The notes under the pieces were generated by a model. The model was given only the letters and a program-made list of their open reading frames with translations. It ran no database searches and was not told the origin of the DNA. Positions 9,132 through 9,462 of a stretch of DNA of 9,462 bases are shown piece by piece (the stretch's first letter is position 1; every line of letters starts with the position of its first letter). Where the stretch lies: contig PWII01000057.1 of the NCBI GenBank assembly GCA_003561025.1, positions 1-9,462 on the forward strand, in the 5' to 3' direction. The DNA comes from Candidatus Nealsoniibacteriota bacterium. GTDB lineage: Bacteria > Patescibacteriota > Minisyncoccia > Minisyncoccales > PWPS01. Position numbers and translations under genes: made by a program.

Positions 9132-9189
9132 ACTCCTTTGTATAAGGGTTATGTGGAAATGAGTTCAATCAAGGGTTTAAATTATTATA

Positions 9190-9217
9190 AACAAGACCAA
9201 AAAACAGGGGTCTTGTT
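9190..9217 (-). promoter_or_regulatory. Hairpin near the 5' end of the rpoB leader
   Basis: A perfect 9-bp inverted repeat (AACAAGACC at 9190-9198 in mirror with GGTCTTGTT at 9209-9217) encloses a 10-nt loop. It starts about 20 nt downstream of the predicted transcription start. It lacks a following U-run on either strand, so it is not a standard terminator. It could protect the mRNA 5' end, bind a regulator, or be a protein-binding palindrome. It lies inside a possible 17-codon upstream ORF (9230-9177). Confidence 0.45.
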
Positions 9218-9244
9218 GTGGACCTATCATATATTAGTGGGTTA

Positions 9245-9272
9245 ATAATACATATTTAAACTTTTTTGTCAA
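9245..9272 (-). promoter_or_regulatory. Sigma70-type promoter for rpoBC
   Basis: On the minus strand a perfect -35 box TTGACA (9272-9267) is followed after 16 bp by TATTAT (9250-9245), one mismatch from the -10 consensus. The expected start is an A near 9238. It is the best-matching promoter in the gene-free region and points into rpoB. A weaker pair, TTGAAC-18 bp-TATACA, lies further downstream in the leader (about 9168-9139) and could be a secondary start. Confidence 0.7.
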
Positions 9273-9323
9273 ATTCAAAAATATATTGTTAATCCGGTAT
9301 GATAGTGTACATCTAAAAAAAGT

Positions 9324-9398
9324 CCCTGTCATCCTGAACCCCCCTGTCATCCTTGAACCATCCCTGTCATCCTTGAACCATCCCTGTCATCCTGAGGC
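9324..9398. repeat. Short tandem direct repeats, CCCTGTCATCCT(T)GAAC units
   Basis: Four copies of a unit beginning CCCTGTCATCC start at 9324, 9342, 9362 and 9382, giving periods of 18, 20 and 20 bp. Copies 2 and 3 are identical over the 20-base unit (CCCTGTCATCCTTGAACCAT). Copy 1 lacks one T and has other bases at the junction. Copy 4 diverges after CCTGA and passes into the palindromic element that follows. There are no unique spacers, so this is not a CRISPR. It begins about 50 bp upstream of the rpoB -35 box. Confidence 0.85.
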
Positions 9399-9414
9399 GT
9401 TAGCCGAAGGATCT
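9386..9414. repeat. Small palindromic intergenic repeat element (copy 1)
   Basis: ATCCT (9389-9393) pairs with AGGAT (9408-9412). A GA/GA symmetric mismatch separates this from an inner GGC/GCC stem (9396-9398 / 9403-9405) closed by a GTTA loop. The form GTCATCCTGA...GAAGGATCT resembles a REP-like repeat family that I recall as widespread in environmental bacterial genomes. The mechanism of spread is unknown to me. Confidence 0.65.
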
Positions 9415-9428
9415 CTAACAGACAAACC

Positions 9429-9462
9429 GTCATCCTGAATCCTGAGCTTGTCGAAGGATGAA
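9429..9462. repeat. Small palindromic intergenic repeat element (copy 2, at window edge)
   Basis: A second copy of the same family starts GTCATCCTGA at 9429. It then shows ATCCTGAGC (9439-9447) and GAAGGAT (9453-9459), with ATCCT pairing with AGGAT. Its core CCTGAGCTTGTCGAAGG is a very frequent form of this repeat. A partial duplication (ATCCTGA occurs at 9432 and again at 9439) suggests nested insertion or slippage. The array may continue past the window. Confidence 0.6.

Larger units (their letters stand above)
9036..9244 (-). promoter_or_regulatory. Long 5' leader region of rpoB mRNA (no clear gene)
   Basis: This gene-free stretch lies between the predicted transcription start (an A near 9238) and the rpoB ATG. 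It is AT-rich and holds two hairpins (listed separately), an orphan Shine-Dalgarno-like AAAGGAG (minus strand 9139-9133) with no ATG, GTG or TTG at normal spacing, and recurring AACCC motifs. I recognise no known riboswitch, ribosomal-protein binding site or tRNA in it. A regulatory leader is inferred from length and structure only. Confidence 0.45.

Noticed and set aside
9324..9400. CRISPR-like repeat array
   Set aside because: The period is only 18-20 bp, with no unique spacers and no cas genes, so it is a simple tandem repeat.

Overview
The window is a low-GC bacterial chromosome segment with three long protein genes, all on the minus strand. Transcription runs right to left: rpoB (9035-5832), then rpoC (5797-2246), then the 5' part of an ftsK/spoIIIE-type gene (2134 to the left edge), which is still open where the window ends. 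The genetic code is standard: there are no in-frame TGA codons, and the two visible stop codons are TAA. RpoB (1067 aa) and RpoC (1183 aa) are compact and lack the large lineage-specific insertions of Proteobacteria. Together with the AT-rich composition, the very AT-rich intergenic DNA, and a right edge carrying 'GTCATCCTGA...GAAGGAT' palindromic repeats common in environmental genomes, this suggests a Patescibacteria/CPR (Parcubacteria-like) genome. That placement is an inference, not proof.

Right edge (9273-9462): no gene is visible. Four near-identical units of 18-20 bp stand in tandem and end in two small palindromes of the same family. They lie just upstream of a strong sigma70-like promoter (TTGACA, 16 bp, TATTAT; 9272-9245, reading left). 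This promoter implies an rpoB leader of about 200 nt (9238-9036). The leader holds a 9-bp hairpin inside a possible 17-codon upstream ORF, a weak terminator-like hairpin with a U-rich tail, an orphan AAAGGAG, and several AACCC-type motifs. No rplJ/rplL genes precede rpoB within the window.

Centre: rpoB and rpoC are separated by 34 bp and form one transcription unit encoding the beta and beta' subunits of RNA polymerase. The catalytic Asp triad, both zinc sites, the bridge helix and the trigger loop are all present. The rifampicin pocket of RpoB has natural substitutions (E. coli S531T, L533T, N518D and others).

Left: an 11-bp-stem terminator follows rpoC. FtsK begins 111 bp beyond the rpoC stop, has four N-terminal membrane helices, a short charged linker, a RecA-like motor and a C-terminal gamma domain, and is probably complete except for a few residues. 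RNA polymerase and FtsK are functionally unrelated here; their adjacency is probably positional only. I see no clear new biological system in this window. The most open questions are the rpoB leader and the repeat cluster.
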